Made by a program: the position numbers and the translations under genes. Positions 52,154 to 59,861 of a stretch of DNA of 64,000 nt are shown here, piece by piece. Position 1 is the stretch's first letter. Each line of letters opens with the position of its first letter. The stretch comes from an uncultured Streptococcus sp. GTDB taxonomy: Bacteria > Bacillota > Bacilli > Lactobacillales > Streptococcaceae. Location: positions 1-64,000 of the forward strand of contig NZ_CAJPNR010000004.1 of the NCBI RefSeq assembly GCF_905372115.1. Reading direction: 5' to 3'. Under the pieces are notes generated by a model. The model saw only the letters and a program-made list of their open reading frames with translations. It had not been told where the DNA came from and searched no databases.

Positions 52154-52744
52154 ATGTACGAATATTTTAAAGGAATCATCAGCAAGATTACAGCCAAATA
52201 CATTGTGTTGGAAGTCAACTCTATCGGCTATATTCTTCATGTGGCCAATCCTTATGCTTACTCAGGGCATCTTCATCAGGAAGCCAAGGTCTATGTACAC
52301 CAGGTGGTGAGAGAAGACGCGGAGCTCCTTTACGGCTTTGCGACTGAGGAGGAGAAGCAACTCTTTCTCAGCTTGATTTCAGTCTCAGGTATTGGCCCAG
52401 TGTCTGCTCTGGCTATTATTGCGGCGGATGATAATGCTGGCTTAGTACAAGCCATTGAGCAGAAAAACATCACCTACCTGACTAAGTTTCCTAAGATTGG
52501 TAAGAAGACAGCCCAGCAGATGGTGCTGGACTTGGAAGGCAAAGTAGTGGCGGCAGATGGTCCAGCAGAAAGCAAGGCGCCCGTCCAGACTGCGGATAAT
52601 CAGGAGCTGGAAGAAGCCATGGAAGCCATGCTGGCTCTGGGCTACAAAGCTGCTGAACTCAAGAAAATCAAGAAATTCTTTGAAGGAACGACGGATACAG
52701 CAGAAAACTATATCAAGTCTGCTCTTAAGATGTTGGTGAAATAG
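52154..52744 (+). CDS. ruvA: Holliday junction binding protein RuvA
   Basis: The 196-residue protein begins MYEYFKGIISKITAKYIVLE, the OB-fold domain that binds the junction, has helix-hairpin-helix motifs (LISVSGIGPVSALAI and KFPKIGKKTAQQMVLDL) and a C-terminal domain that contacts RuvB. ATG at 52154 follows GAAGGAAG; the in-frame extension to 52037 carries the promoter region and is rejected. A -10 (TATACT) lies at 52113-52118. It is nine bases upstream of tag. Confidence 0.96.
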   Translation: MYEYFKGIISKITAKYIVLEVNSIGYILHVANPYAYSGHLHQEAKVYVHQVVREDAELLYGFATEEEKQLFLSLISVSGIGPVSALAIIAADDNAGLVQAIEQKNITYLTKFPKIGKKTAQQMVLDLEGKVVAADGPAESKAPVQTADNQELEEAMEAMLALGYKAAELKKIKKFFEGTTDTAENYIKSALKMLVK

Positions 52745-52753
52745 GAGAAAGTT

Positions 52754-53308
52754 ATGACTAAACGCTGCGGTTGGGTAAAGATGAACACTCCTTTATATGT
52801 GGCCTATCATGATGAGGAGTGGGGCAAACCCCTCCATGATGATCAGAAGTTATTTGAATTGCTCTGCATGGAGACCTATCAGGCTGGACTTTCTTGGGAA
52901 ACCATTCTGAATAAACGTCAGGCTTTTCAGGAAGCTTTTCATTTCTATGATGCCCAGAAAATTGCTCAGATGACGGATGCAGATCTGGATGGTTTGTTGG
53001 ACAATCCTGACATCATCCGTAACAAGATGAAGATTTATGCAACTAGGGCTAATGCCCAAGCTTTTTTGGCTGTTCAAAAGCAGTTTGGCTCTTTTAATGA
53101 CTATATCTGGTCCTTTGTCGGTTTCAAAACGATTGACAATCAAATTACGAACTACAAGGAAGCACCTACTAAGACAGAGCTGTCAGAAACTATGTCCAAG
53201 GCGCTGAAAAAGCAAGGCTTCAAGTTTGTCGGTCCAGTTTGTGTCTATTCATTCCTAGAAGCAGCTGGACTTATCAATGACCATGAAAAGGGTTGTGACT
53301 GGAAGTAG
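52754..53308 (+). CDS. tag: DNA-3-methyladenine glycosylase I
   Basis: Tag removes 3-methyladenine from alkylated DNA. The 184-residue protein has the zinc ligands Cys5, His19, His177 and Cys181 and the conserved ELLCMETYQAGLSW stretch. It follows ruvA by nine bases (RBS AGGAGAAAG) in the repair cluster. A small ORF starts directly after its stop. Confidence 0.95.
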   Translation: MTKRCGWVKMNTPLYVAYHDEEWGKPLHDDQKLFELLCMETYQAGLSWETILNKRQAFQEAFHFYDAQKIAQMTDADLDGLLDNPDIIRNKMKIYATRANAQAFLAVQKQFGSFNDYIWSFVGFKTIDNQITNYKEAPTKTELSETMSKALKKQGFKFVGPVCVYSFLEAAGLINDHEKGCDWK

Positions 53309-53309
53309 A

Positions 53310-53441
53310 ATGATGAAAACCAGAAAATTTCAGCTTATTTTTATTTCTCTCTATTCAATTCTATTTATAGGCAGAGGGTTGCAGCTTATTGGTCAAAAAT
53401 GGCTGAATTATCTGCTTCATTTCCTTATTGACCATAATTAA
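53310..53441 (+). CDS. candidate 43-residue hydrophobic small protein
   Basis: An ORF of 43 codons starts ATG ATG at 53310 or 53313, with GGAAG (53301-53305) at proper distance from the second ATG, just after the tag stop codon, and ends TAA just before a terminator. The product is basic at the start (MMKTRK) and then hydrophobic (QLIFISLYSILFI), so a small membrane protein or leader-like peptide is possible. It may equally be the remnant of a longer gene. No family is recognised. Confidence 0.4.
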   Translation: MMKTRKFQLIFISLYSILFIGRGLQLIGQKWLNYLLHFLIDHN

Positions 53442-53443
53442 AT

Positions 53444-53480
53444 GAAAACCTAGAAGTTCCAGACCTCTAGGTTTTTTTGT
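53444..53480 (+). terminator. terminator after tag and small ORF
   Basis: AAACCTAGAAG pairs with CTCTAGGTTT around TTCCAGAC, followed by TTTTG; it lies just beyond the 3' end of the convergent XRE gene. Confidence 0.8.
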
Positions 53481-53496
53481 TATTCTCTTTATATCC

Positions 53497-53907
53497 TTAC
53501 TCTCCTTTCTGCATCCAAATCTTTTCCTTGATAAAGATGCGTAATTCATAGAAAAGCATAAAGAGGGTGGAGATGAGGAAGCCAGCCATAAAGATATGAT
53601 GCAAATAGGCAAAAATAGCAATCTCAACCAAAACGGAGAAGAGATAGAAAATGACTAAATAATGCCATTTCTTAGCCTTACTATCTTCGATGACCTTTTT
53701 CTCCAAGCGCTCATCCTCCTTGATGAGTGTGTCCAGACTGATATCGAACTCCCGACTGATAGCGATGAGATTTCCAATATCAGGGATACCTTTTTCGCTT
53801 TCCCAGCGGGCAATGGCGGAGCGGGAAACCTTGAGTCTTTCCGCCAAAGCCTCCTGAGTGAGTTGATTTTGTTGACGAATATCTTTGAGAACTTGTGAAA
53901 TTTTCAT
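53497..53907 (-). CDS. XRE-family HTH protein with two membrane segments
   Basis: A 136-residue protein: helix-turn-helix at about 5-60 (LTQEALAERLKVSRSAIARWE) and two hydrophobic helices at about 83-123, then a short basic tail. The plan matches the XRE protein at 51481-51984 but identity is modest, so they are likely separate acquisitions of one gene type. RBS GAAAGGAG. It stands alone on the minus strand between tag and cinA. Confidence 0.85.
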   Translation of the reverse strand: MKISQVLKDIRQQNQLTQEALAERLKVSRSAIARWESEKGIPDIGNLIAISREFDISLDTLIKEDERLEKKVIEDSKAKKWHYLVIFYLFSVLVEIAIFAYLHHIFMAGFLISTLFMLFYELRIFIKEKIWMQKGE

Positions 53908-54152
53908 GATGATCTCCTTTCTTCAAATAAAATTATTTAGATGATTTTATTTTTTCATCTTTATTATAAAAATAATGAAACCATTTGCCAATAGCATTTC
54001 CCTAACAATCTAGTTATTCTGCATAACACCAGTCCTTTTTAAAAGTTTTTCACAGCATGTTGACAAGTTTGTCAAGGAGCTTGACAGCTCTTTTTATTTC
54101 TTGAAATGAAAATCAACTTTTTTAAGATTTTTTGTGATAAAATAAAGCCAAT

Positions 54153-54160
54153 TCCGAATA
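54153..54160 (+). promoter_or_regulatory. cin-box-like ComX site upstream of cinA
   Basis: TCCGAATA differs by one base from the streptococcal cin-box TACGAATA used by the competence sigma factor ComX, and T-rich sequence (54119-54133) lies upstream. It is only 18 bases before the cinA start, which gives a very short leader. A SigA-like -10 (TAAAAT) is at 54139-54144. cinA-recA is a late competence operon in S. pneumoniae, which supports the assignment. Confidence 0.6.
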
Positions 54161-54177
54161 GTAAGATAGGAGGTTTT

Positions 54178-55434
54178 ATGAAAGCAGAAATTATTGCTGT
54201 GGGCACCGAGATTCTGACAGGTCAGATTGTCAATACCAATGCCCAATTTTTATCTGAAAAACTGGCGAGTCTAGGGATTGATGTTTATTTTCAAACAGCA
54301 GTGGGGGACAATGAAAATCGTCTCCTCTCTGTTTTGGAAATTGCTCAAGGGCGTAGTAATCTGATTATCCTAACAGGAGGCTTGGGGCCAACAGAGGATG
54401 ATTTGACCAAGCAGACCTTGGCTAAGTTCTTAGGACGTGAGCTCATTTTTGACTCACAGACTGTGGAAAAGCTGGATCGCTTTTTTGCTAGTCGACCAGA
54501 TTATGCTCGAACTCCCAATAATGAGCGTCAGGCCCAGCTGGTCGAAGGCTCAACTCCGTTACCAAATGCGACCGGCTTAGCTGTCGGAGGATTGTTAGAA
54601 GCAGACGGAGTGACCTATGTAGTCCTGCCTGGCCCGCCTAGTGAGCTCAAGCCCATGGTCAATAACGAGCTGGTTCCCCTCTTATACACAGGTCAGAAAT
54701 TGTATTCACAGGTGCTGCGCTTCTTTGGTATCGGCGAGAGTCAGCTAGTGACTATTTTGTCAGAGATGATTGAGCAGCAGAGTGACCCCACCATTGCTCC
54801 TTATGCAAAGACAGGGGAAGTTACCCTGCGACTGTCCACCAAGGCTCTGAGTCAGGCAGAAGCCGATACCAAGTTTGAGGCTGTGGAAAAGGAAATTTTG
54901 GGACACAAGACTTTTGACGGACAGTCGCTGTCAGAGATTTTCTATGGTTATGGGGATGACAATTCCTTGGCACAGGTGGCTTTTGAGTTGCTGAAGAGTC
55001 AAGGGAAGACGATTTCGGCGGCGGAGAGTCTGACAGCTGGCCTCTTTCAAGCGACCTTGGCTGATTTTGCTGGAGCCTCTTCCATTTTTTCAGGTGGCTT
55101 TGTCACCTACAGCATGGAGGAAAAGAGCCGGATGCTGGATATTCCGTTGGGAGACTTGGAGAAGCATGGAGTTGTTTCAGCTTTTACGGCAGGGAAAATG
55201 GCAGAGCAGGCTAGAAAGCTGACCGAAAGTGACCTAGCTGTCAGTCTGACAGGTGTGGCTGGTCCAGAGTCACTGGAAGGCCATCCAGCAGGGACCGTTT
55301 TTATCGGCTTAGCTAGTGCTGCTGGAACAGAAACTATTAAGGTCAATATTGCTGGACGCAGTCGGCGTGATGTGCGGAAAATTGCTGTTCTGCACGCCTT
55401 CAACCTAGTACGAAAAACTTTATTAAATAGCTGA
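54178..55434 (+). CDS. cinA: competence/damage-inducible protein CinA
   Basis: The 418-residue protein has an N-terminal molybdopterin-binding-like domain (about 1-170; LTGGLGPTEDDLTK) and a C-terminal domain of the nicotinamide-nucleotide amidase type (about 255-415; SAAESLTAGLFQATLAD). In S. pneumoniae CinA is co-expressed with RecA in competence and helps bring RecA to the membrane. ATG at 54178 follows AGGAGG; an in-frame extension to 54106 would cross the promoter. It is 58 bases upstream of recA. Confidence 0.95.
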   Translation: MKAEIIAVGTEILTGQIVNTNAQFLSEKLASLGIDVYFQTAVGDNENRLLSVLEIAQGRSNLIILTGGLGPTEDDLTKQTLAKFLGRELIFDSQTVEKLDRFFASRPDYARTPNNERQAQLVEGSTPLPNATGLAVGGLLEADGVTYVVLPGPPSELKPMVNNELVPLLYTGQKLYSQVLRFFGIGESQLVTILSEMIEQQSDPTIAPYAKTGEVTLRLSTKALSQAEADTKFEAVEKEILGHKTFDGQSLSEIFYGYGDDNSLAQVAFELLKSQGKTISAAESLTAGLFQATLADFAGASSIFSGGFVTYSMEEKSRMLDIPLGDLEKHGVVSAFTAGKMAEQARKLTESDLAVSLTGVAGPESLEGHPAGTVFIGLASAAGTETIKVNIAGRSRRDVRKIAVLHAFNLVRKTLLNS

Positions 55435-55441
55435 TTTTTGG

Positions 55442-55447
55442 TATAAT
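55442..55447 (+). promoter_or_regulatory. recA -10 element
   Basis: TATAAT at the end of cinA, 45 bases before recA; the -35 is weak (TTTATT at 55419-55424, 17-base spacer). It probably gives basal recA expression independent of competence. Confidence 0.5.
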
Positions 55448-55492
55448 GACGAAGATGGCCAAAAGACATTTTAGAAAAAACAGGAGAAATAA

Positions 55493-56641
55493 ATGGCAAA
55501 GAAACAAAAAAAATTAGACGAAATCTCAAAGAAATTCGGCGATGAGCGCCAAAAAGCCTTGGATAATGCTCTTAAAAACATTGAAAAGGACTTTGGTAAG
55601 GGAGCTATTATGCGTCTTGGCGAGCGGGCAGAGCAAAAGGTTCAAGTTATGAGTTCTGGCTCTTTGGCCTTGGATATTGCCCTTGGCGCTGGGGGTTATC
55701 CTAAGGGACGGATTATTGAAATCTATGGTCCAGAGTCTTCTGGTAAGACAACCGTTGCTCTTCACGCAGTTGCTCAAGCGCAAAAAGAAGGTGGTATCGC
55801 AGCCTTTATCGATGCTGAGCATGCTTTAGACCCGTCATACGCGGCTGCTCTGGGTGTCAATATTGATGAGTTACTGCTGTCTCAACCTGATTCTGGAGAA
55901 CAGGGACTGGAAATTGCTGGTAAGCTGATTGACTCAGGTGCGGTGGACTTGGTGGTTGTGGACTCAGTTGCAGCCCTTGTACCGCGTGCAGAAATCGATG
56001 GCGATATCGGTGACAGCCATGTCGGTTTGCAGGCTCGGATGATGAGTCAGGCTATGCGCAAGCTGTCTGCTTCTATCAACAAAACGAAGACGATTGCAAT
56101 TTTCATTAACCAGCTGCGCGAAAAAGTTGGCGTAATGTTTGGTAATCCTGAAACAACACCAGGTGGCCGTGCACTGAAGTTCTATGCTTCTGTCCGTTTA
56201 GATGTCCGTGGTAATACTCAAATCAAGGGAACTGGTGATGAGAAGGATACCAATGTTGGTAAAGAAACCAAGATCAAGGTTGTTAAAAATAAGGTTGCTC
56301 CGCCATTCAAGGAAGCCTTTGTAGAAATCATGTACGGGGAAGGTATTTCTAAGACAGGTGAGTTGATTAAGATTGCGACTGATTTGGATATCATCAAAAA
56401 AGCTGGTGCTTGGTACTCCTACAATGATGAAAAGATTGGTCAAGGAACTGAAAATGCTAAGAAGTACTTGGCTGATCATCCAGAAGTCTTTGACGAAATT
56501 GACCGCCAGGTTCGTGTACGTTATGGTTTGATTGAAGGCGATGACTTGGCAGAAGCGGTTGGCAACAAGGCTGACAGCCCTGTGGAAACGATGGAAGAAG
56601 TGACTCTGGATTTGGACGATGCCATCGAAATTGAAGAGTAA
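55493..56641 (+). CDS. recA: recombinase RecA
   Basis: RecA forms filaments on single-stranded DNA and drives strand exchange in repair and transformation. The 382-residue protein has Walker A GPESSGKT (79-86), FIDAEHALDP, and the L1/L2 DNA loops. The C-terminal tail is long and acidic (EEVTLDLDDAIEIEE), as in other streptococci. RBS AGGAGAAAT. It lies downstream of cinA and should be co-induced with it in competence. Confidence 0.98.
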   Translation: MAKKQKKLDEISKKFGDERQKALDNALKNIEKDFGKGAIMRLGERAEQKVQVMSSGSLALDIALGAGGYPKGRIIEIYGPESSGKTTVALHAVAQAQKEGGIAAFIDAEHALDPSYAAALGVNIDELLLSQPDSGEQGLEIAGKLIDSGAVDLVVVDSVAALVPRAEIDGDIGDSHVGLQARMMSQAMRKLSASINKTKTIAIFINQLREKVGVMFGNPETTPGGRALKFYASVRLDVRGNTQIKGTGDEKDTNVGKETKIKVVKNKVAPPFKEAFVEIMYGEGISKTGELIKIATDLDIIKKAGAWYSYNDEKIGQGTENAKKYLADHPEVFDEIDRQVRVRYGLIEGDDLAEAVGNKADSPVETMEEVTLDLDDAIEIEE

Positions 56642-56679
56642 TTTTGCAAAATAGGTCGCAAGACCGATGGTTTTTGTGA

Positions 56680-56685
56680 TATAAT
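56680..56685 (+). promoter_or_regulatory. spx -10 element
   Basis: TATAAT preceded by TGTGA in the 85-base gap between recA and spx; the -35 is not clear. A short GGTC/GACC hairpin (56653-56665) followed by GATGGTTTTT may terminate recA weakly. Confidence 0.45.
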
Positions 56686-56726
56686 AGACTACGATATTAG
56701 TATCGTGTAGCGAAAGGAGTACTTAC

Positions 56727-57125
56727 ATGATCACAATCTATACTGTCTCAAGTTGTACTAGTTGTAAAAAAGCAAAAACCTGGCTAAACGCTCATCAATT
56801 AACTTATAAAGAACAAAATTTAGGCAAAGAAGGCATCACCAAAGAGGAACTTCTGGATATTTTAACCAAAACAGAAAATGGTATCGCGAGCATTGTTTCA
56901 TCAAAAAACCGCTATGCTAAAGGTTTGGGTGTTGACATTGAGGAATTAAGTGTCAACGAAGTTCTTGACATCATCATGGAGACCCCACGTATTTTGAAAA
57001 GTCCCATTTTAGTGGATGATAAACGTCTCCAAGTTGGTTACAAAGAAGATGATATCCGTGCTTTTCTGCCACGTTCTGTTCGCAATGTTGAAAATGCAGA
57101 AGCTCGTCTGCGAGCAGCTCTTTAA
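56727..57125 (+). CDS. spx: Spx-family transcriptional regulator
   Basis: The 132-residue protein is an ArsC-like Spx regulator, which binds RNA polymerase alpha and controls thiol and oxidative stress genes. The redox switch CTSC (Cys10, Cys13) is intact. Streptococci carry two Spx proteins (SpxA1, SpxA2); which one this is cannot be decided by eye. RBS GAAAGGAG. The order spx, lipoproteins, ireB, ruvX, folC, cls is conserved in pneumococcus. Confidence 0.95.
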   Translation: MITIYTVSSCTSCKKAKTWLNAHQLTYKEQNLGKEGITKEELLDILTKTENGIASIVSSKNRYAKGLGVDIEELSVNEVLDIIMETPRILKSPILVDDKRLQVGYKEDDIRAFLPRSVRNVENAEARLRAAL

Positions 57126-57212
57126 ACTTTGAATATAACTGAAAGAGTCGGGAAGAGAATCTCGGCTCTTCTTTTTGTTCAGGTTGATAGCAGTCTTTGG
57201 CGACTGGATGGA

Positions 57213-57240
57213 TTGACAAGGAGCAGAACTGTGATACAAT
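57213..57240 (+). promoter_or_regulatory. promoter of first DUF1307 lipoprotein gene
   Basis: TTGACA (57213-57218), 16 bases, TACAAT (57235-57240) with a TG-A extension; 20 bases before the start codon. A good SigA promoter. Confidence 0.75.
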
Positions 57241-57260
57241 ATCTCTGAGGAGGATGGAAG

Positions 57261-57833
57261 ATGAAGAAAATTTTAGTAGGACTGGGATTGAGTGTGGCAC
57301 TGTTAGCAGGCTGTGGACATAAAAAGACAGAGACGAATTCGAATGCGGCTGACAAGAAAGAAATCAGCAATAATCTGCCTATCATTGATAATGCCAAGCA
57401 GCAGGAAGTGATTACTCGGACGCTTGTTTTTCCAAAGGATGAACGAGGAAACCAGCAGAGTCAGACAGTAACTTATCAGGGAGAGCATTTTAAACGCTTG
57501 GTTATTGAAAGGCTGACTGCGACTGATGATGAGATGAAAGAAGCCATCAAGCAGATGGGGCTGGAGGAAGCGCAGAAGTCGCTCAATGAGTCACTGGAGC
57601 AGGATGCAGACTATGTGCAGGCTCGTGGACTTCAAGGTTTTAGCGGCTCAGTGACAATTTTGAATGAGAACGAGCTGAAAATGACTTCTACCTATGACTT
57701 TGAGAGTTTGGATATCGAAAAAGCAGCGGCTATGCCTTATTTTCAAAATCTCAAGTTCAAAGAAATGATTAAGCTGACGCCAGAAGAATACATCAACAAT
57801 CTCCTGATGAATGGAGCAGAAGAGCAGAAATAA
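57261..57833 (+). CDS. DUF1307 (YehR-like) lipoprotein, first paralogue
   Basis: A 190-residue lipoprotein with signal peptide and lipobox LLAGC (Cys19), then a domain of the DUF1307/YehR family (about 45-185; the conserved YQGEHFKRLVIERL strand). Function unknown; members are small surface lipoproteins of streptococci and enterobacteria. RBS GGAGGATGGAAG. It is followed by a terminator overlapping its stop and by a paralogue 105 bases on. Confidence 0.85.
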   Translation: MKKILVGLGLSVALLAGCGHKKTETNSNAADKKEISNNLPIIDNAKQQEVITRTLVFPKDERGNQQSQTVTYQGEHFKRLVIERLTATDDEMKEAIKQMGLEEAQKSLNESLEQDADYVQARGLQGFSGSVTILNENELKMTSTYDFESLDIEKAAAMPYFQNLKFKEMIKLTPEEYINNLLMNGAEEQK

Positions 57834-57848
57834 GCTGCTCTTTTTTAT
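57820..57848 (+). terminator. terminator overlapping the first DUF1307 gene stop
   Basis: GAGCAG/CTGCTC with the TAA stop codon in the loop, followed by six T residues. Confidence 0.8.
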
Positions 57849-57877
57849 TACATTTTAATGACAGAGTGACAATCAGT

Positions 57878-57907
57878 TTGACAGCGCCGTTTTTATAATG
57901 ATATGAT
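57878..57907 (+). promoter_or_regulatory. promoter of second DUF1307 lipoprotein gene
   Basis: TTGACA (57878-57883), 18 bases, TATGAT (57902-57907). A TATAAT at 57894-57899 is too close to the same -35 to be used with it. Confidence 0.6.
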
Positions 57908-57938
57908 AAAATCAGTTCAATATTGAAGGAGATAAGAC

Positions 57939-58481
57939 ATGAGAAAATTAATTGTCTTTTTGCTGACAGCTTTGGCAATCTTAACGGCTTGCAGTCAGCA
58001 GTCAAATAGCAGTTCATCCTCACAGGGAGGGGCTGGAAAAGGAGATATTGTCACTAAGTCCTATAAAACTGAGAAGCAATTAGAACATGGGAAAGAAACC
58101 AGAATCTTAACAGTCAGCTACAGCGGACAGAAGTATGAGAAGGTTATCCTGCATGTCAGCAAGGCTATTCCTGACAACATCAAGGAAGCTCTGTCAAAAC
58201 AGGATGTTTCCACTGTAAAGAAAGAAATGCTGTCTTTGATCGAAGAAGCACTGGGTCTGAAAGAGGCGGTGAATATCACCGGTCTTGACTTGAAAACAGA
58301 TATGACAGCTGAAGAGATTTCTCTGGAGATGACTATCGATCCTGAGAATCTAGACTACGAAGCAGCCAAAAAGCTTCCAAACTACGCGCAGCTGTTTGAG
58401 CAAATCGAGACCCTGAGTCCGGAAGAATTGCTTAACAAGTTTAAGGGAAGCGACGGTGTGGAAGTGCCGTCTTCAAATTAG
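57939..58481 (+). CDS. DUF1307 (YehR-like) lipoprotein, second paralogue
   Basis: A 180-residue lipoprotein with lipobox LTAC (Cys18), a Ser-rich linker and the same DUF1307 domain as the gene before (SYSGQKYEKVILHVSKAI versus the equivalent strand there). Both end with a SPEE/TPEE motif near the C-terminus. The pair arose by tandem duplication and each copy has its own promoter and terminator. RBS GAAGGAGA. Confidence 0.85.
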   Translation: MRKLIVFLLTALAILTACSQQSNSSSSSQGGAGKGDIVTKSYKTEKQLEHGKETRILTVSYSGQKYEKVILHVSKAIPDNIKEALSKQDVSTVKKEMLSLIEEALGLKEAVNITGLDLKTDMTAEEISLEMTIDPENLDYEAAKKLPNYAQLFEQIETLSPEELLNKFKGSDGVEVPSSN

Positions 58482-58489
58482 GAAGTTTC

Positions 58490-58521
58490 CATCCAGTTCT
58501 CTGAAGAGAGCTGGATTTTTG
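58490..58521 (+). terminator. terminator after second DUF1307 gene
   Basis: ATCCAGTTCTCT pairs with AGAGAGCTGGAT (one mismatch), followed by TTTT. Confidence 0.8.
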
Positions 58522-58599
58522 CTGGATTTCAGAGCCAGACTTCGGATAAATATTAGCTAAAGCTTATTGAAAAATTAGGAGAATTCAGGTGAATTAAAT

Positions 58600-58628
58600 T
58601 TGTGAAAAGCCTATAATTATGCTATAAT
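58600..58628 (+). promoter_or_regulatory. promoter of ireB-ruvX-DUF1292 operon
   Basis: TTGTGA (58600-58605), 17 bases, TATAAT (58623-58628), 31 bases before the GTG start. Confidence 0.7.
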
Positions 58629-58658
58629 AGGGATATTCTAAAGAAAGAGGGTGTAATT

Positions 58659-58925
58659 GTGGGATTTACAGATGAAACAGTACGTTTTAATCTCGATGAT
58701 TCAAATAAAAAGGAAATTAGCGAGACTTTGACCGATGTCTACAAGTCGCTCAATGAAAAAGGATACAATCCAATTAATCAAATCGTGGGATACGTACTCA
58801 GTGGCGATCCTGCGTACGTACCTCGCTATAACAACGCCCGCAATCAAATCCGCAAATACGAGCGCGATGAGATTGTTGAGGAGTTGGTTCGTTATTATTT
58901 GAAAGGACAAGGCGTCGATCTCTAA
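58659..58925 (+). CDS. IreB family regulatory phosphoprotein (UPF0297)
   Basis: The 88-residue protein belongs to the IreB/YrzL family, in Enterococcus a substrate of the PASTA kinase IreK that influences cephalosporin resistance. The conserved N-terminus MGFTDETVRFNLDD includes the phosphorylated Thr positions, and QIVGYVLSGDPAYVPRYNNA is typical. Start is GTG with GAGGGTG upstream. It overlaps ruvX by one base (TAATG). Confidence 0.95.
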   Translation: MGFTDETVRFNLDDSNKKEISETLTDVYKSLNEKGYNPINQIVGYVLSGDPAYVPRYNNARNQIRKYERDEIVEELVRYYLKGQGVDL

Positions 58926-59344
58926 TGAGAATTATGGGATTAGATGTGGGCTCAAAAACGGTTGGGGTTGCCATTAGTGACCCTCTTGGTTTTACGGCTC
59001 AAGGACTGGAGATTATTCCGATTCATGAAGATAAGGGCGAATTTGGCCTAGAGCGCTTGAGCGAGCTGGTTAAAGAGTATAAGGTTGATAAGTTTGTTAT
59101 TGGCCTGCCTAAGAATATGAACAATACCAGTGGGCCTCGAGTGGAGGCTAGTCAGGCTTATGGCCAGCGGGTTGCTGAGCTGTTTGGTCTGCCGGTTGAC
59201 TATCAGGATGAGCGCCTGACGACGGTGGCTGCCGAGCGCATGCTGGTGGAGCAGGCGGACATTAGCCGCAGCAAGCGTAAGAAAGTCATTGATAAGCTGG
59301 CAGCGCAGCTGATTTTGCAGAATTATCTGGATCGAAATTTTTAG
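58925..59344 (+). CDS. ruvX: Holliday junction resolvase-like protein RuvX (YqgF)
   Basis: A 139-residue RNase H-fold protein, with the start MRIMGLDVGSKTVGVAISD giving the first catalytic Asp, then VIGLPKNMN and DERLTTV. Members act in rRNA 16S 5' end processing and have been proposed as alternative resolvases. It overlaps ireB by one base and is 24 bases upstream of the DUF1292 gene; this three-gene order is conserved in Firmicutes. Confidence 0.95.
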   Translation: MRIMGLDVGSKTVGVAISDPLGFTAQGLEIIPIHEDKGEFGLERLSELVKEYKVDKFVIGLPKNMNNTSGPRVEASQAYGQRVAELFGLPVDYQDERLTTVAAERMLVEQADISRSKRKKVIDKLAAQLILQNYLDRNF

Positions 59345-59368
59345 AAAAGAAATGAAGGAGACACTAGT

Positions 59369-59680
59369 ATGACACATGATCATAACCATGACCACGAGCA
59401 TGAAGAGCGTGAATTAATCACCTTGGTTGACGAGCAAGGAAACGAAACTTTATTTGAAATTCTTTTGACCATTGATGGTAAGGAAGAGTTTGGCAAGAAT
59501 TATGTTCTTTTGATTCCGGCTAATGCGGAAGAAGATGAGAACGGTGAGGTAGAGATTCAAGCTTATTCCTTTACCGAAAATGAAGACGGTACAGAAGGCG
59601 ACCTGCAGCCAATCCCAGAAGACTCAGATGCTGAATGGGATATGATTGAAGAAGTCTTCAACAGCTTTATGGAGGAGTAA
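59369..59680 (+). CDS. DUF1292 family acidic protein (YrzB-like)
   Basis: A 103-residue, very acidic protein with a His-rich start (MTHDHNHDHEHEE) and the DUF1292 core (ITLVDEQGNETLFEILLT). The function is unknown; the His cluster could bind metals. RBS GAAGGAG. It ends the ireB operon. Confidence 0.92.
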   Translation: MTHDHNHDHEHEERELITLVDEQGNETLFEILLTIDGKEEFGKNYVLLIPANAEEDENGEVEIQAYSFTENEDGTEGDLQPIPEDSDAEWDMIEEVFNSFMEE

Positions 59681-59861
59681 GACTAGCCTAGTCTCATTTC
59701 CAGAAATGGACAAGTGCGGGTGAAAAGCTAGCTAAACTTGACAGAAGAAGGAGGTAGCCAAGACTCGGCTATTTTCTATCTCGTATCATAAACATTAGAA
59801 AGAGGAGCGAGTTGCAATTCAGATTTGAGTTCTGCTTCGCTGCTCTTTTTTGGGTAAGAAA
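59681..59861 (+). promoter_or_regulatory. gap between DUF1292 gene and folC with hairpin just before folC
   Basis: A stem TAGCC/GGCTA (59755-59774) and a larger imperfect hairpin AGAGGAGCGAGTTGCAATT with a partner around 59825-59845, followed by TTTTTTGGG, occupy the gap. The second is a probable terminator, yet the folC ATG follows only ten bases after its T tract. No promoter between hairpin and folC is possible, so folC must be transcribed through it or translation must start upstream. Attenuation of folC is conceivable. Confidence 0.5.
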
